A stretch of 64,000 bases of DNA from JBJYIN01 sp046237015 (GCF_046237015.1 NZ_JBJYIN010000009.1:133803-197802), one strand, 5' to 3'; positions 34,971-43,974 are shown, counted from the first letter of the stretch. The notes: generated by a model from the letters alone, not told the origin. Program-made: numbers and translations.

Positions 34971-35762
34971 ATGATGGAAACGGATTATTGCGTCGATGCT
35001 GCCATGCGGACGCGGATAAAATTAGTCTTACAGGATGTAGAAGAACGTTATCAGGTAAAAGTGCTTTATGCCTGTGAATCGGGCAGCCGTGGCTGGGGAT
35101 TTGCCTCCCCGGACAGCGACTACGACGTGCGATTTCTCTACGTGCATCGTCCTGAGTGGTATTTGCGCGTTGAAGCGCAGCGCGATGTGATAGAGCTACC
35201 CATCGACGATGAGCTGGATGTCTGCGGTTGGGAATGGCGTAAAGCGCTCGGTTTACTCAAGCGAGCTAACCCGACGTTGATAGAGTGGCTGGATTCTCCC
35301 GTTGTCTATCAGGAAGAACGGGAGGCCATGTCCGCGCTTCGGGCGGCGGTGCCGACGTGGTTCTCGCCGTCCAAGGCGCGCTGGCACTATCTGTCGATGG
35401 CGCGTAAAAACTTTCGCGGTTACCTGCAAGGCGACATGGTTCGCCTAAAAAAGTATTTCTACGTTTTGCGTCCGTTGCTGGCAGTACGCTGGATAGAAGC
35501 TGGAAAAGGTATGCCGCCCATGCGTTTTTCGCAGTTGCTTGCAGGAACGGTGGACGATCCACGTCTGCTGGCTGAAGTTCATCAACTGCTGGCGATCAAA
35601 CAGCGCTCGGGGGAGGCGGAATACGGTCCGCGTCGGGATGTTATCCACGCGTTCATCATGCAGATGCTGAACGATGCCGATAGTCCGGCAATGTTGCCAG
35701 ACAGTAAGGCTGTTGATGATTCGGTGCTGGATGCACTCCTGTATCGGGCTGTGATGGCGTAA
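34971..35762 (+). CDS. Predicted nucleotidyltransferase of the RNA-repair operon
   Basis: About 263 residues. The N-terminal motif GSRGWGF-N3-DSDYDVRF (about residues 39-56) is the G-S...D-x-D signature of Pol-beta-type minimal nucleotidyltransferases (YcgL-like family), with a third acidic residue probably in IDDELDVCGW. The C-terminal half is helical and basic (SKARWHYLSMARKNFRGYL). It starts 4 bases after the rtcB stop, with AAAGGATGAG as ribosome-binding site; ATG 34971 or 34974 may be used. Co-transcription with RtcB suggests it adds nucleotides to, or restores, cleaved RNA ends, perhaps tRNA (inference). Confidence 0.85.
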   Translation: MMETDYCVDAAMRTRIKLVLQDVEERYQVKVLYACESGSRGWGFASPDSDYDVRFLYVHRPEWYLRVEAQRDVIELPIDDELDVCGWEWRKALGLLKRANPTLIEWLDSPVVYQEEREAMSALRAAVPTWFSPSKARWHYLSMARKNFRGYLQGDMVRLKKYFYVLRPLLAVRWIEAGKGMPPMRFSQLLAGTVDDPRLLAEVHQLLAIKQRSGEAEYGPRRDVIHAFIMQMLNDADSPAMLPDSKAVDDSVLDALLYRAVMA

Positions 35763-35802
35763 GGCCCCTGTGGGACAATGGAAAAAGAAGAGGGCAGGGA
35801 AT

Positions 35803-37146
35803 ATGGAATCATGTGACTCACTCCTACATCAGTTGGACAAGCTGCTGGCATCGTCAGATAACGACTATCAGCCTGCGCAGTCAGGCTCGCTAGGTGAGGC
35901 ATCGCGCCTCATCGGGCTCACTCGCCACTATAACGGTCATATCCGGCAGTGTGCGGTGCGGTGTCTGGGCCTCATGGATGAGGTCTCTGCATTACCGGCG
36001 ATGATTGAACGAGTGAACGACTGGGCAGAACCAGTACGTCGATCGGCCAGACAGAGTGTGAGACGGCTATTAACGTCGTATAACGCAGCACATTTTGTTG
36101 AAAACTTGCCTGCGATTTTCTGGCTGTTGCAGTGCCAGCGGGAAAATCATCAGCCGTTGGTCGATGATATCGTGAGTTTTCTGGCCGAGGAGGCGCACGC
36201 GCCGTCGCTACTCGTGGGGTTGTGCTCGGAAGATAAAACGGTTGCCAGGTTAGCGCTGGATATTCTGGTTGAATGTGAGCTGTTTCCGCTGAGGCAGATC
36301 TTCACTCAGGCGATGTTGCATCACGACCCTTTGGTCAGAGTGAATGCGATGCAATATCTGCTCAGGTCGGGTCGGGATGTCGATCATGACGTGATAACGA
36401 TCCTGTTAAAAGACACATTCGCACCAATCAAACAGGTCGCGTTGCAATATGTGATGGAACAAGCTTTTCCCGTATCCACGGCTCTGCTGATTACCTTATT
36501 GTTTGATAAGAATGCCTTGGTACGTCAGCGTGCCTCAGCGTTACTGCGTGAACGAAACGACGATCCGGTCATGCACTATCTTGCCGCGCGGGATCGGGCA
36601 ACGACAGTGACGGTACAAAAAATCACGCTGTGGGGACTGGATGAACATCGTTATGACGGCATTGTGGCGCTGGCGGAGCGCAGTCTGGATGAGCGATACC
36701 CCAGCCTTTATTACAGCGCCTTGCGTATTCTTCTTCAGCATACGGGTGACGATGCGCGTGAACCGTTGTTGGCTTCTCTGCGCCATCCTTCAATTGCTAT
36801 TGCGAAGGTTGCACGGAAGCTGTTTTACCAACAGAAAATCTATCTGTCGCTGCCCGAACTTCAGCGCTGTATGGAAAGCCCGTCTTCCCGAGAACATGTT
36901 GAGATCTACTACTTTTTAGCGCACAAGCTGAACAAGTGGGATTGGCTGGTGTTCCTGCTGGATAACGTTAAACTAGAGAATCTGGCGCTAACGCAGGCTG
37001 GCGTGGCGAACTGGATAGAGAGGTTCAACCGTTCGGGCATACTGCCGAATACCCGACAGCAGGCGCGTTTGCGGACGCTGCTTGATGAACATCCTCACGT
37101 TATCTCACGTGAAAGCTCGTATATCGCCCTGTTTTTGTATAGCTAA
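35803..37146 (+). CDS. HEAT-repeat-like protein of the RNA-repair operon
   Basis: About 447 residues from ATG 35803 (AGGGCAGGGAAT upstream; the frame opens with GTG at 35770). It is built of helical pairs that resemble HEAT repeats: GHIRQCAVRCLGLM, EPVRRSARQSVRRLL, PLVRVNAMQYLLRS, ALVRQRASALLRER and PSIAIAKVARKLFY. Such proteins act as scaffolds binding protein or RNA. No catalytic motif seen. It is the third gene behind the sigma-54 promoter, 40 bases after the nucleotidyltransferase, so it probably serves as a substrate or partner platform. I know no symbol for it. Confidence 0.7.
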   Translation: MESCDSLLHQLDKLLASSDNDYQPAQSGSLGEASRLIGLTRHYNGHIRQCAVRCLGLMDEVSALPAMIERVNDWAEPVRRSARQSVRRLLTSYNAAHFVENLPAIFWLLQCQRENHQPLVDDIVSFLAEEAHAPSLLVGLCSEDKTVARLALDILVECELFPLRQIFTQAMLHHDPLVRVNAMQYLLRSGRDVDHDVITILLKDTFAPIKQVALQYVMEQAFPVSTALLITLLFDKNALVRQRASALLRERNDDPVMHYLAARDRATTVTVQKITLWGLDEHRYDGIVALAERSLDERYPSLYYSALRILLQHTGDDAREPLLASLRHPSIAIAKVARKLFYQQKIYLSLPELQRCMESPSSREHVEIYYFLAHKLNKWDWLVFLLDNVKLENLALTQAGVANWIERFNRSGILPNTRQQARLRTLLDEHPHVISRESSYIALFLYS

Positions 37147-37225
37147 TGTTCGTATGAAAAAAGAACAGGAAAAAATGGAGATGATCGCGTAAAGTGACAA
37201 CACAATTGACACCACGGAGGCGGAA

Positions 37226-37510
37226 ATGAGTACTATCCATTTCAGAATCGATGAAGAAACCAAGCAACTAGCGATGCAGGCAGCGGATCGTCATCAGGTG
37301 AGCCTGACGGAGTTGATGCGACAACGTGCAGAGGAATTGGCAGAAGAAGAGCGTCAGTATCAGCGTAACGCCGGTGATGAATGGCTCGAAGCGCAGATTC
37401 AGGAAGCGTTTTCTCGTTATGATGCGGGTGAAGGTGAGTTCGTCAGTAATGAGGACGTCAGCCAGAGAATGGATGCATTGAAAGCGCGGGCGGCACGGGG
37501 TGAACTGTGA
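37226..37510 (+). CDS. RelB/DinJ-like antitoxin
   Basis: 94 residues. N-terminus MSTIHFRIDEETKQLAMQAA is a ribbon-helix-helix strand and helix (RelB/DinJ/ParD type), followed by acidic helices (QRAEELAEEERQ). It would bind and inhibit the toxin encoded next and repress the operon. Start ATG 37226 with a perfect GGAGG upstream. Its TGA overlaps the GTG start of the toxin. Confidence 0.82.
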   Translation: MSTIHFRIDEETKQLAMQAADRHQVSLTELMRQRAEELAEEERQYQRNAGDEWLEAQIQEAFSRYDAGEGEFVSNEDVSQRMDALKARAARGEL

Positions 37511-37812
37511 CATTTAAGGTCCGATGGGAAAAACAGTCGCTGACAGATCGTGAAGGGATATACCGCTATTTATATAAAGAGGCGGAACTGAATGTGGCGA
37601 ATGCGGCGGATGAAAAGTTTATCTCATCGGTATCTTTGCTCGAAGTCACACCAGAAGCTGGCATTGATATCGGAAAATCAGGGGAGAGGCGAAAACTGGT
37701 CCTGACGCGATTTCCCTTCATCATTATTTATGCATTCAAGAGAAAGTTAAACGAAGTGCATATCCTGCGTATATTGCATACTTCCCGCAAGCTATCGGCG
37801 TCTTACCGATAA
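37507..37812 (+). CDS. RelE/ParE-family toxin
   Basis: 101 residues beginning at GTG 37507 in a GTGA overlap with the antitoxin stop. Typical RelE/ParE pattern: VRWEKQSLTDREGIYRYLY at the N-terminus, RRKLVLTRFPFIIIYAF and ILRILHTSRKL at the C-terminus, where the basic Arg residues of such toxins lie. It could be an mRNA interferase (RelE) or a gyrase poison (ParE); sequence inspection alone does not decide. It follows the RNA-repair operon by about 80 bases, but with its own ribosome-binding site and probably its own promoter. Confidence 0.82.
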   Translation: MTFKVRWEKQSLTDREGIYRYLYKEAELNVANAADEKFISSVSLLEVTPEAGIDIGKSGERRKLVLTRFPFIIIYAFKRKLNEVHILRILHTSRKLSASYR

Positions 37813-37822
37813 CGTATTTCCC

Positions 37823-38596
37823 CTACCCCAGAAAAATATGCTCGCGATGGTACGCCATCTGTGACAGGTCCGGTGGGTAGGCGTCTGGCAGATGGATTTG
37901 CTTACCTTCGTACTGGGCGAAATTGACGTCGCTGATGGCGCTTTTCAGCTTTTTGATGCGCGGAGAAAGCAGCATTTCTAGCGAATCATTGAAGCTGATG
38001 AGTCCCATATCAAAGGCTTTGTCGTGCAGGTTGGACAAGCAAAGGCCGTTGCTGGGATTGAGGCGGTGCTCCGCTGCCGTTTTCCACGGGCGAATGTGGC
38101 TGGCGACCAACAGCGCGGGCTCTTCCAGTCCGGTCACGCAGCAACGTTCGCCGTAGTTGCTGAGTACGCGTTTGCGAAATAATTGCTGACCGATGCGGGT
38201 TTTTACCTGCGCGAGGCGCTCACCGCCGTGATAGTCGTGAATCTCTTCTTCAGTATGTCTGGCTGGCGGTGTTGTTACTGCCTCGGCTTCAAGGGCGGTC
38301 ATAGCCTGTTGGCACTGCTGTTCAAATAACTCAGGATTGTTGTCCATTTCCTGCCACAGTGCACGGTCGGCGTTGGAAGCACCGCGCAATCCAGTGCGGC
38401 CTGAGTCGATAATAAACGGGTCGAGGCTGGCAAGGTTAACCAGCTTCATTGCCAGTGCCGAAGGTGTGCGGTTAATCAACGCGGCGTAGCGAATAATGTC
38501 GGGATTACGCGAATGCAGCCTGCCAAATGGCAACTGACTGTACAGCGTGAAGGCGATCAGTAACTGATCCCGCGTCCAATGGTTAGTGGCAGCCAT
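37823..38596 (-). CDS. HNH endonuclease domain protein
   Basis: 257 residues. The C-terminal half carries an HNH fold: RKRVLSNYGERCCVTGLEE (zinc-like Cys pair), LLVASHIRPWK and LDNPSNGLCL-type LNPSNGLCLSNLHDKAFD. The N-terminal half is a DNA-binding helical region (WTRDQLLIAFTLYSQLPFGRLH) seen in predicted restriction-type HNH nucleases (COG3440). Convergent with the toxin-antitoxin pair, 10 bases apart. Probably a defence or restriction nuclease acting on foreign or modified DNA; no partner methylase is visible. Confidence 0.8.
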   Translation of the reverse strand: MAATNHWTRDQLLIAFTLYSQLPFGRLHSRNPDIIRYAALINRTPSALAMKLVNLASLDPFIIDSGRTGLRGASNADRALWQEMDNNPELFEQQCQQAMTALEAEAVTTPPARHTEEEIHDYHGGERLAQVKTRIGQQLFRKRVLSNYGERCCVTGLEEPALLVASHIRPWKTAAEHRLNPSNGLCLSNLHDKAFDMGLISFNDSLEMLLSPRIKKLKSAISDVNFAQYEGKQIHLPDAYPPDLSQMAYHREHIFLG

Positions 38597-38748
38597 ACGT
38601 GTGTCGTCCGTTCGTTAGTGCATTCGATTAGTGATAGCGCTAACTATGCCAGGTCAGTACGTAAAATGCATGTGCTGACTCCGGCTGGATAATTGGCGCA
38701 GGCTGCGCTAACGTTCTGGCAGCCTTTCCACCATGATGCCGAGAGATT

Positions 38749-39846
38749 ATGCCCCGTTCCTCTATTTCCTTGCTTCGTCCCTTGTGTGCTCTGGCTCTGC
38801 TGGTGCTGGCCGGTTGTGCCAGTGAGACGGCGACGACGCCAGAATCGCGGCCTGGGGATGTTCGTGCTCAGTTACTCAAGCTATTGCCTGACAACGTGAA
38901 AGATCGTCAGGGCTGGGCGACGGATATCGCCACTGCATTTGCCACACAGGGGCTTGATCCCAGTAATGAAAATCTGTGTTCGGTGCTCGCGGTGACTGAA
39001 CAGGAATCGACGTTTAATGCCGATCCACCGGTACCGAATCTGTCGAAAATCGCCTGGCAGGAGATCGACCGCCGTGCGGAGAAAGTTCATGTTCCGGCGT
39101 TTCTGGTGCGCACCGCGCTACTCATCAAATCCCCTAACGGAAAAAGTTACAATGAGCGGCTCGATAAGGTACGCACGGAAAAAGAGCTCAGTGCGATCTT
39201 TGATGATTTTATCAATATGGTGCCGATGGGGCAGACGCTGTTTGGTCGGCTGAATCCGGTACATACGGGCGGACCGATGCAGGTGAGCATCGCCTTTGCC
39301 GAAGCGAACGCGAAGGGCTATCCGTATACCGTAGACGATACCCTTCGTCGTGAAGTTTTCAGCCGTCGCGGCGGGATGTATTTTGGTATCAAGCATTTGC
39401 TGGGTTATCCGGCGAATTATCCACAGTCCATTTATCGATTCGCCGATTTCAACGCAGGCTGGTATGCCAGCCGGAATGCGGCGTTCCAGCGTGCCGTCAG
39501 CCGCCTGACCGGGGTTAAACTGGCGCTGGATGGCGATGTGATCAATTACAGTTCGGATAAGGCCAGCGCTACGGAACTGGCGGTGCGTGCGTTGGGGAAA
39601 CGGCTGGACATGAGCGACAGCGCGATTCGTCGTGCGCTGGAGAAGGGAAATAGCCTCGATTTTGAAGACACCAGCCTGTACAAACGCGTCTTTGCGCTGG
39701 CGGATAAATCGGGAGTAAAAGCGCCTCGGGCCATTCTGCCGGGGATCACGCTGGAAAGCCCGAAAATCACCCGTAAACTCACCACTGCATGGTTCGCCAA
39801 ACGGGTCGATGATCGTCGGCAACGGTGTTTAGCCCGGGGACGATGA
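38749..39846 (+). CDS. DUF1615 family lipoprotein
   Basis: 365 residues with a lipoprotein signal: basic start MPRSSIS, hydrophobic run LCALALLVLAG, lipobox LAGC with Cys at residue 22. The rest is a DUF1615 domain of unknown function, with TEQESTF, LGYPANYP and RFADFNAGWYASRN. The TEQEST and FNAG-YASRN blocks resemble lysozyme/transglycosylase folds, so a cell-wall role is possible (inference). Monocistronic; followed by a strong hairpin. Confidence 0.75.
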   Translation: MPRSSISLLRPLCALALLVLAGCASETATTPESRPGDVRAQLLKLLPDNVKDRQGWATDIATAFATQGLDPSNENLCSVLAVTEQESTFNADPPVPNLSKIAWQEIDRRAEKVHVPAFLVRTALLIKSPNGKSYNERLDKVRTEKELSAIFDDFINMVPMGQTLFGRLNPVHTGGPMQVSIAFAEANAKGYPYTVDDTLRREVFSRRGGMYFGIKHLLGYPANYPQSIYRFADFNAGWYASRNAAFQRAVSRLTGVKLALDGDVINYSSDKASATELAVRALGKRLDMSDSAIRRALEKGNSLDFEDTSLYKRVFALADKSGVKAPRAILPGITLESPKITRKLTTAWFAKRVDDRRQRCLARGR

Positions 39847-39885
39847 GGCGTGGTTGATATGTCCCGATATGAGCCAGAATGTAGA

Positions 39886-39916
39886 CAATCACAAGGCCTT
39901 CCAGACCTTGTGATTG
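39886..39916. terminator. Bidirectional hairpin between the DUF1615 gene and a chemoreceptor gene
   Basis: CAATCACAAGG (39886-39896) and CCTTGTGATTG (39906-39916): perfect 11-bp stem between convergent genes. Confidence 0.7.
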
Positions 39917-39922
39917 CTGCGT

Positions 39923-41872
39923 TTAGCTGACCAGTAATGTGTTTTGCAACGGTATGACTGGTTTCGCTTCATCGACCTTAAAGCGGCTGACCAGCGTTTC
40001 CATTTCTATCGCTTGCTCATCCAGTAGTTGGCTGGCAACGGAGGCTTGAGAAACCAGCGTGGCATTTTGCTGAGTGACCATTTCTAACTGGTTAAGTGCC
40101 TCGTTTATCTGAGAAATTCCCAGCGATTGTTCGTCGGCAGCAGTAGCGATCTCGTTAACCAAATCGCGCACTTTACGGGTTTCTGAAATGATGTCGTTCA
40201 ACCCTTGGTTAGATTGATTCACCAGTGCTGTCCCTTCGTTAACGCTGGAGATACTATCGGCGATCAGCGTACGAATTTTGTTTGCCTCATCTGCGCTACG
40301 CTGCGACAACTGACGTACTTCTGCTGCCACCACAGAGAAACCACGCCCATGCTGTCCCGCACGAGCGGCTTCAACGGCAGCATTCAGGGCCAATAGGTTA
40401 GTCTGGAAGGCGATACCATCAATTGCAGCAATCACCGCGTTGACTCGTTGGCTGGTATCCTGAATCCGACTCATTGCACTGCTGGCTGAAGCTGTAATGT
40501 CACCGACTTGACGAGCTTGCCTGTCCACTTCTGTTGTCAGTTGGCGAGCCTGTCCCGCAAAATCGGCGGTTTGTTTTACGGTGGCGGTGATTTCTTCCAT
40601 ACTGCTGGCGGTTTCTACCAATGAAGACGATTGTTCTTCGGTTCGCTGTGCCAGATCCTGATTGCCATTGGCAATTTCGCTGCTGGCTTTTCCAATCGTG
40701 CGGGCGCTATTTTTAATACTGACCACCATCGCGGCGATGTTTTCGAGAGAATGGTTATAAGCCTGATTCAACTGTGAGAGCTCATCGGTTCCAGGCACCA
40801 GCAGGCGACGGGTTAAATCTCCACCCATTTCACGAATAGTCGTGAGGGTTTGCTGAAGTTGGCCGTTGATGCTGCGCATGATCATCACTGCTAATCCGAC
40901 TGCCATAATCAGAGACATCAACGCGCCTGCCAGATAGCTTATCCAGGATTGACGGGCATCTGATGCAAGATCTTTTACCTGTTCTGTCAGATTTGACGCG
41001 GCGATGTACTCTACTTTTTTCAACTCGTCTATTTTGGCGCTTTGTTGGTTGAACCACTCGCTGGCATCAATGGCAAAATCGCCATTTGGCGAAGTAATCG
41101 CTTTGTTTCGCATCTGTAACGCATCTTGTGCAGACGCCGTGCCGATGGCCTGATCGAAGGCCTGACGCAAATCGGTATTGGCAAGCATACGATAGGCGTT
41201 GATATAAGCGTCTTCACGACCAATAAGCTGGTTTAAGTGTTCAAACAGCCCGTTAGAAAAGCGATTGGCGGAAAACACATTAGACAGCACTGCGCGTTCA
41301 AGCCCCGCCTGTTCTTTGACATTCAGTAGGGTGTAATAGGCAGCAATGCGTTGCGTCACGCTACCTTCACTAACCAGATGGGTCATTTCCCCAACAATAT
41401 TTAACAGGTGACCGACTGACGCCGAGTAGTAACCTAACGCCTGTGTGACGGAAATAGACAGATTATCAACCTGATGACGAAGTTCTCCGATTTGTTGCTG
41501 GCGCTGAGTAAGCGAGGCAAGCTCTTTACTCAATGCAGTACCGAGGATGTTTTTATCAATATGTTCAATGGTTTTAGCTAACTTATTCTGAGCGTCATTT
41601 GTGGCTTTACGTTGCTCGGCAAGTTCGGTGCCGAATTTTTCACCCTGACTACCGAAATAGCCCGCACTCATACCCCGTTCGCGCTGTAACTGATGGGCTA
41701 ATTCGCCTGAGTCATTGGCAAGAATGATCAGTTGCTCCATCCGAAGCATTTCATTTTCGATATGCCTGCGTTCAACAACGCCGGCGCTACTAAACCAGAG
41801 TAATGCTAATAACGTGGGAAATAAGGCGAGGAGGAATTTGTTGCGTATCGAAATGCGATGAAAAAATGCCAT
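39923..41872 (-). CDS. Methyl-accepting chemotaxis protein with NIT sensor domain
   Basis: About 649 residues. N-terminal membrane helix (FLLALFPTLLALLWFSSAGV), then a large periplasmic domain with LQRERGMSAGYFGS, characteristic of NIT (nitrate- and nitrite-sensing) domains, a second helix near residue 315-335, HAMP (ATIREMGGDLTRRLL-like), and the signalling hairpin with IDGIAFQTNLLALNAAVEAARAG. The C-terminus lacks a CheR-binding NWETF pentapeptide. ATG 41872 is preferred because GGAG lies 7 bases upstream (41878 is too close). Preceded by a good sigma-28 promoter, so it belongs to the flagellar/chemotaxis regulon. Confidence 0.9.
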   Translation of the reverse strand: MAFFHRISIRNKFLLALFPTLLALLWFSSAGVVERRHIENEMLRMEQLIILANDSGELAHQLQRERGMSAGYFGSQGEKFGTELAEQRKATNDAQNKLAKTIEHIDKNILGTALSKELASLTQRQQQIGELRHQVDNLSISVTQALGYYSASVGHLLNIVGEMTHLVSEGSVTQRIAAYYTLLNVKEQAGLERAVLSNVFSANRFSNGLFEHLNQLIGREDAYINAYRMLANTDLRQAFDQAIGTASAQDALQMRNKAITSPNGDFAIDASEWFNQQSAKIDELKKVEYIAASNLTEQVKDLASDARQSWISYLAGALMSLIMAVGLAVMIMRSINGQLQQTLTTIREMGGDLTRRLLVPGTDELSQLNQAYNHSLENIAAMVVSIKNSARTIGKASSEIANGNQDLAQRTEEQSSSLVETASSMEEITATVKQTADFAGQARQLTTEVDRQARQVGDITASASSAMSRIQDTSQRVNAVIAAIDGIAFQTNLLALNAAVEAARAGQHGRGFSVVAAEVRQLSQRSADEANKIRTLIADSISSVNEGTALVNQSNQGLNDIISETRKVRDLVNEIATAADEQSLGISQINEALNQLEMVTQQNATLVSQASVASQLLDEQAIEMETLVSRFKVDEAKPVIPLQNTLLVS

Positions 41873-41955
41873 TGGCATACTCCATGGTTTGTTAGCGATG
41901 AGTCGCCTTTTCCTGATGAAAACGGTTCTTCAAGGTCAGATTAATTGTAAGTTTA

Positions 41956-41982
41956 GTTTCGGCAAGCTAGAACAATAGTTTA
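41956..41982 (-). promoter_or_regulatory. sigma-28 (FliA) promoter of the NIT chemoreceptor gene
   Basis: On the minus strand TAAA (41982-41979), exactly 15 bases, GCCGAAAC (41963-41956) against the consensus TAAA-N15-GCCGATAA. It lies 84 bases before the start codon. Confidence 0.75.
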
Positions 41983-42306
41983 TAGCGGCGGCTTTGTTTA
42001 CTTAAAAAAAGAGGTTTGTCCTGTTTGTTGTTGGATTACATTTGCACGTTTTGTTCAGCATTGATACCGAGTTATATAACCACGAAACACCAATCCAGTT
42101 GTTTTCTCTGTGCTGCATCATGTTTTTGGGGGTCATATCAAGGCTGATGCCGATCGGTATTTGTTAAAATAACGACCACTATCTGACCGTATTTCCTACA
42201 CGCTACTATTTATATCTTCGTCAGGCTGCCCGCTGTTTGGGCGCGGATTATTTCATACATAGCGAGGCGGTCTGCATGTTGTATTGGAGCCATGAGAGGC
42301 TTACCG
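41983..42306. other. Gene-free stretch before the ABC ATPase genes
   Basis: A/T-rich leader between the chemoreceptor promoter and the plus-strand ATPase genes. No ORF and no clear promoter or riboswitch stem that I can support. Confidence 0.35.
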
Positions 42307-43161
42307 ATGAACGATTTATTACGCGTTGAGAACTTACAGGTTGTGCTGAGGGAGGGAAAGCAAACGCTGCTGAGCGATATCGCTTTTTCGCTGCCGCATC
42401 ATGCTTGTCTCGGCATTGTAGGGGAAAGCGGCAGTGGGAAAAGCCTCACTTGTCGGGCCTTGATGGGGCTTTTGGGGGGGCAATTTATTTGCTCAGGGCA
42501 AGCCTGGTTGAATGATACGGATTTGTTGGCGCAAAGGCCGGAGGCGATGAGGCAACTGCGTGGAAAAACGATCGGTATGATTTTGCAACAACCGATGACG
42601 GCATTCGATCCTTTGCAATCGGTTGGCAACCAGATGGTGGAAACGTTTAGAACGCACCTGAGGTTGAGTCGTCATGACGCTCGGGAACGGGCATTATTGA
42701 TGATGCAGCATGTTCGTTTACGCGATGTCAGTGCCTTGTTTGATCGGTATCCCAGCCAAATTAGTGGCGGCATGTTGCAGCGCATTATGATCGCGATCGC
42801 GCTGGCGCTAGAACCCCAATTGCTCATTGCCGATGAGCCGACCACCGCACTGGATTCCATCACGCAGCATGACATCATGCAGGCGTTTAGCGATATTCGT
42901 GAGCGTCTTGGGACCACGATGATCTTTATTTCCCATGATTTTGGCGTGGTGAGTCGTATCGCTGACCGTGTCGTGGTGATGCATCAGGGGAAGGTGGTGG
43001 AACAAGGGGCGGTACAGCGGGTGTTACACCTGCCCCAGCATGAACATACACGTTATCTGGTGGCTTCCCGACAAGCTTTACAGCAGCGTTATCAGGGACT
43101 GGTCGCGGTATCGCCGCACAGGCGTGTTGCTGAGGCGCATGAGGCGATAGACGCACGATGA
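42307..43161 (+). CDS. ABC transporter ATP-binding protein, NikD/DppD-like
   Basis: 284 residues. Walker A GESGSGKS, Q-loop MILQQPMTAFDPLQS, signature SGGMLQR, Walker B LLIADEPTTALD, H-loop ISHDFG; C-terminal oligopeptide/nickel-type extension. The SGGMLQRIMIA form is like NikD. ATG 42307 has GAGAGG 7 bases upstream; ATG 42292 is less well placed. It overlaps the next ATPase gene by 4 bases. Subunits of this type energise peptide, nickel or opine-metal importers. No permease or binding protein is nearby, so substrate is unknown. Confidence 0.82.
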   Translation: MNDLLRVENLQVVLREGKQTLLSDIAFSLPHHACLGIVGESGSGKSLTCRALMGLLGGQFICSGQAWLNDTDLLAQRPEAMRQLRGKTIGMILQQPMTAFDPLQSVGNQMVETFRTHLRLSRHDARERALLMMQHVRLRDVSALFDRYPSQISGGMLQRIMIAIALALEPQLLIADEPTTALDSITQHDIMQAFSDIRERLGTTMIFISHDFGVVSRIADRVVVMHQGKVVEQGAVQRVLHLPQHEHTRYLVASRQALQQRYQGLVAVSPHRRVAEAHEAIDAR

Positions 43162-43934
43162 ATACATTGGTTGATGTTGAGCAGGTGAGCCATGGTTACC
43201 GGTCAGAAAACGGTGGCGGGTGGGTACCCGTGCTGAATGAGGTATCGTTCAGCATAAGAAAAGGGGAATGTCTGGGAATTGTAGGGGAAAGCGGTAGCGG
43301 GAAAAGTACGCTTGGACGCATCTTACTCGGATTAGAAGTGCCAAAAGATGGGCACGTTCGGTTGGCGGGACAATCGCTTTACACGCCGTTGCGCTTTTGG
43401 CAGCGTCATCACAAAATCCAAACGCGTGTGAGTGCGGTGTTTCAGGACTATACCTCGTCTGCTAATCCGTTAATGAACGTATGGGATATTGTCGCTGAAC
43501 CTTTACGTGTTCGTGGCGTGGTACAACGTGATGAACTGCAATCTCGAGTGGCGGCGCTGCTGGTGCAGGTCGGCTTAACACCGGATCTGGCTGTACGTTT
43601 TCCGCATCAGTTAAGCGGGGGGCAAATGCAGCGTGTTTGCATCGCAAGAGCGATTGCCAGTGAACCACAGTTTATCGTGTTAGATGAAGCCGTGAGTGCA
43701 TTAGACGTATCGATCCAGGTGCAAATTCTGGATTTACTGGCGGAGTTGCGTGAGAGCCTCGCGTTAACCTACCTGTTTATCAGCCACGATGTGGCTGCGG
43801 TGGCTTATTTGTGTCAGCGAGTGATTTTTTTGCAATCGGGGCGGGTGATTGAACGGGTCGAGGATATGGATTCGCTGGGGAAAGTTCAGCATCCTTATGC
43901 GCGGCAGTTACTGCAATCAGTGATGACATTTTGA
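43158..43934 (+). CDS. ABC transporter ATP-binding protein, NikE/DppF-like
   Basis: 258 residues. Walker A GESGSGKST, VFQDYTSSANP, signature LSGGQMQR, Walker B FIVLDEAVSALD, H-loop ISHDVA. The DEAVS form at Walker B, in place of DEPTS, recalls NikE. Paired with the preceding ATPase by an ATGA overlap, they would form the heterodimeric motor of one importer. A terminator hairpin follows directly, so no permease is in this operon. Confidence 0.82.
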   Translation: MNTLVDVEQVSHGYRSENGGGWVPVLNEVSFSIRKGECLGIVGESGSGKSTLGRILLGLEVPKDGHVRLAGQSLYTPLRFWQRHHKIQTRVSAVFQDYTSSANPLMNVWDIVAEPLRVRGVVQRDELQSRVAALLVQVGLTPDLAVRFPHQLSGGQMQRVCIARAIASEPQFIVLDEAVSALDVSIQVQILDLLAELRESLALTYLFISHDVAAVAYLCQRVIFLQSGRVIERVEDMDSLGKVQHPYARQLLQSVMTF

Positions 43935-43940
43935 GCCGAG

Positions 43941-43964
43941 GCCCGACGGCGATGACCGCCGGGC
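43941..43964. terminator. Hairpin between the ABC ATPase genes and a chemoreceptor gene
   Basis: GCCCGACGG (43941-43949) against CCGCCGGGC (43956-43964), one mismatch, between convergent stops. Confidence 0.65.
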
Positions 43965-43974
43965 TGTTGGTTTA

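Noticed and set aside
37154..37192. 12-codon ORF before the RelB-like antitoxin
   Set aside because: No ribosome-binding site and no conserved feature; probably chance.
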